Part shown: positions 62,225-64,000 of the stretch, piece after piece
Numbering within the stretch: the first letter of the stretch is position 1
Layout: every line of letters starts with the position of its first letter
DNA from: Amorphochlora amoebiformis
Lineage: Eukaryota > Cercozoa > Chlorarachniophyceae
DNA: 64,000 nt
Direction: 5' to 3'
Assembly (NCBI GenBank): GCA_054601695.1
Contig: BAAHQB010000120.1
Coordinates: 124,001 to 188,000, forward strand
Notes under the pieces: generated by a model
Database searches by the model: none
The model's input: the letters and a program-made list of their open reading frames with translations, nothing else
Told to the model about the DNA's origin: nothing
Made by a program: the position numbers and the translations under genes

Positions 62225-62331
62225 GCCATCGAAGCCAAGGCTCAGCGCATCCGACAAGATATTCAACGCAAGGCACACGAAAGGATTCAGAACGCCAAAC
62301 GGTATTATATATATTTTTACATACACACACC

Positions 62332-62377
<46 letters not shown>

Positions 62378-62427
62378 AATACTTATCCAAAGCAAGTCAT
62401 TCAGAGCATCAAACGGTTTAACACTTC

Positions 62428-62487
<60 letters not shown>

Positions 62488-62528
62488 ATAATATATACAT
62501 AAATATATATATATATTGTGTGTAATAT

Positions 62529-62586
<58 letters not shown>

Positions 62587-62676
62587 TTAGATGTGTGTGA
62601 GTGTGTGTGTACGTGTGTGTGTGTGTGTATGTGTGTGTGTGTGTATAGATACATATACATATTCACATATTTAAGT

Positions 62677-62726
<50 letters not shown>

Positions 62727-63167
62727 TATTTATACATATATATATATATACATATGAGATACCATATGATCTAAATATCTAGAAATATTTATTCCGATGT
62801 TATACCTAACGCATACCACACTATATCAAAATAATCCGAATCCCCACGATCTCTTTTAACTCCAACCCTTACCATACAAAAGTCCTCCCACCGAATATTA
62901 CCAGTATTTCTCAAACGACCATACCTATCAGAGTCGTAGAAGAAAGGCAACGAGAAGAGAGAGAAAAAGGCGAAAAGGTGATCGGAATGATCAGAGTGTA
63001 TATTTTCTCCCTGACTCGATATCTTTCACAGCTTGGTGGTTTTGCGGGACATGATTAAACATATATATATATATATATATATATATCGCAATATATAAAT
63101 ATATGTATATATATATATATAATATATGTATATATCTATGCACATATGTATATATATATGTATTATA

Positions 63168-63203
<36 letters not shown>

Positions 63204-63468
63204 ATATTTACATGTATACATGTATTTATATATATATATATATATACAGTATGTCTTCTTACATACATATACATCTATTACATATGACGTACAAACTAAC
63301 ATAACCCCTATCCCTCCTGCCCGATGTATAGGCTTTCGCTGCTCTCACGAAAGCTGAAACCGGCACAGCGCACTCATGGGCACACCAGCGCGCCAACAAC
63401 CATGCCCCTAATTTGACGCTTCCTCCCACTCCACAGGTCGCTCAAAAGAGTAATCCAAAAAAAAAAAG
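62225..63468 (+). CDS. Coiled-coil basic protein fragment, unrecognised; may continue the previous gene
   Basis: Exons 62225-62301, 62932-62977 and 63332-63468 (or ending at 63436 with a GTCGCT donor) join in phase: [61 protein letters not shown], then [20 protein letters not shown]. The 5' part is a charged helix likely to form a coiled coil; the end is basic. The first exon starts at a CACAG acceptor in phase 0 with no Met, so a 5' exon is missing. It fits a splice from GAA 61740. The gene runs beyond 63468, after which only TA microsatellite is seen to the window end. Confidence 0.62.
62391..62427 (+). repeat. Partial copy of the 3' end of exon 62225-62301 with donor
   Basis: ATTCAGAGCATCAAACGGTT repeats ATTCAGAACGCCAAACGGTA, i.e. 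the exon end and its GT donor. It lies in the following intron, 36 bp of TA and CA repeat further on. Confidence 0.75.
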
Positions 63469-63553
63469 GTTAATGTTAAGCATGCGATGGTGTGTGTTTG
63501 CATCTCCGAAGTCATGTGAGTATGTTTGTATTTGTATTTATGTATACATATAC

Positions 63554-63608
<55 letters not shown>

Positions 63609-63651
63609 TTATATAAAACATATACATATGTATACACATATATACATATAC

Positions 63652-63715
<64 letters not shown>

Positions 63716-63749
63716 TATATATATTATATGTGTGTGAACAGATATGTGC

Positions 63750-63826
<77 letters not shown>

Positions 63827-63851
63827 TCGCATACATATATGTGTAGGTGTG

Positions 63852-63903
<52 letters not shown>

Positions 63904-64000
63904 CATGTACATATACATATACATACATACATGTATACATATACACGTGTGTGTGTGTATATAATATATGTATACATACATACGTACACATACACACACA
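63469..64000. repeat. (TA)n/(CA)n microsatellite to window end
   Basis: After a short unique piece (63470-63535) the remainder is TA with CATACA/GTGTGT variants. Presumably an intron of the gene above; no coding island is visible. Confidence 0.75.

Overview
This is nuclear DNA of a eukaryote, probably a unicellular alga or other protist. All recognisable genes are split into many short exons (19 to about 600 nt) with GT/GC-AG junctions, and telomere-type CCCTAA/TTAGGG tracts occur inside introns. The protein families are eukaryotic: an ATXR2/SMYD-like MYND+SET protein, a secreted KatG, an ER-type EF-hand protein and a PDZ-kinase fusion. I cannot name the species. Most of the window is (TA)n microsatellite, and nearly all the TA sequence is intronic. 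The long Y/I (TA), S/L or E/R (GA) open frames are repeat artefacts. I rebuilt genes by translating the non-repeat islands and requiring splice phases to agree from exon to exon.

Layout. 241-725 (+): 3' end of a short-chain dehydrogenase/reductase. 1091-20101 (-): a 22-23 exon SET/MYND methyltransferase gene; one of its introns holds a 0.6 kb telomeric array and about 1.2 kb of GA repeat. 20134-33165 (+): a catalase-peroxidase of about 31 exons with an N-terminal signal peptide. The start codons of these two divergent genes are only 32 bp apart. 33166-35193: CTAG-rich and purine-rich spacer. 35194-37578 (-): a two-helix membrane protein with an Asn-Pro/Asp-Pro repeat domain that includes telomere-type sequence. 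38678-41363 (-): a 13-exon secretory EF-hand protein. 41652-42244 (+): a small protein with SILK and RVSF motifs typical of PP1 docking. 43302-56634 (+): a PDZ + pseudokinase-like gene of at least 23 exons, possibly starting at 43024. 57556-61755 and 62225-63468 (+): low-complexity, charged genes I do not recognise, possibly a single gene.

The most interesting signal lies in the introns. Imperfect partial copies of the neighbouring exon ('exon echoes') are embedded in the TA tracts, usually with one splice site still attached. They occur beside at least ten exons in five gene models, and next to one SET exon they have grown into a satellite of about ten units. Many introns are almost pure TA running from GTATAT to ATATAG. 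In a few places the TA tract seems to have overwritten a splice site or interrupted an exon. Telomere-type repeats supply 3' splice signals in the KatG gene and codons in the membrane-protein gene. Together these point to introns being made, enlarged and remodelled by simple-repeat expansion with local duplication of exon edges. RNA evidence is needed to confirm the gene models; family calls rest on motif recognition by eye.
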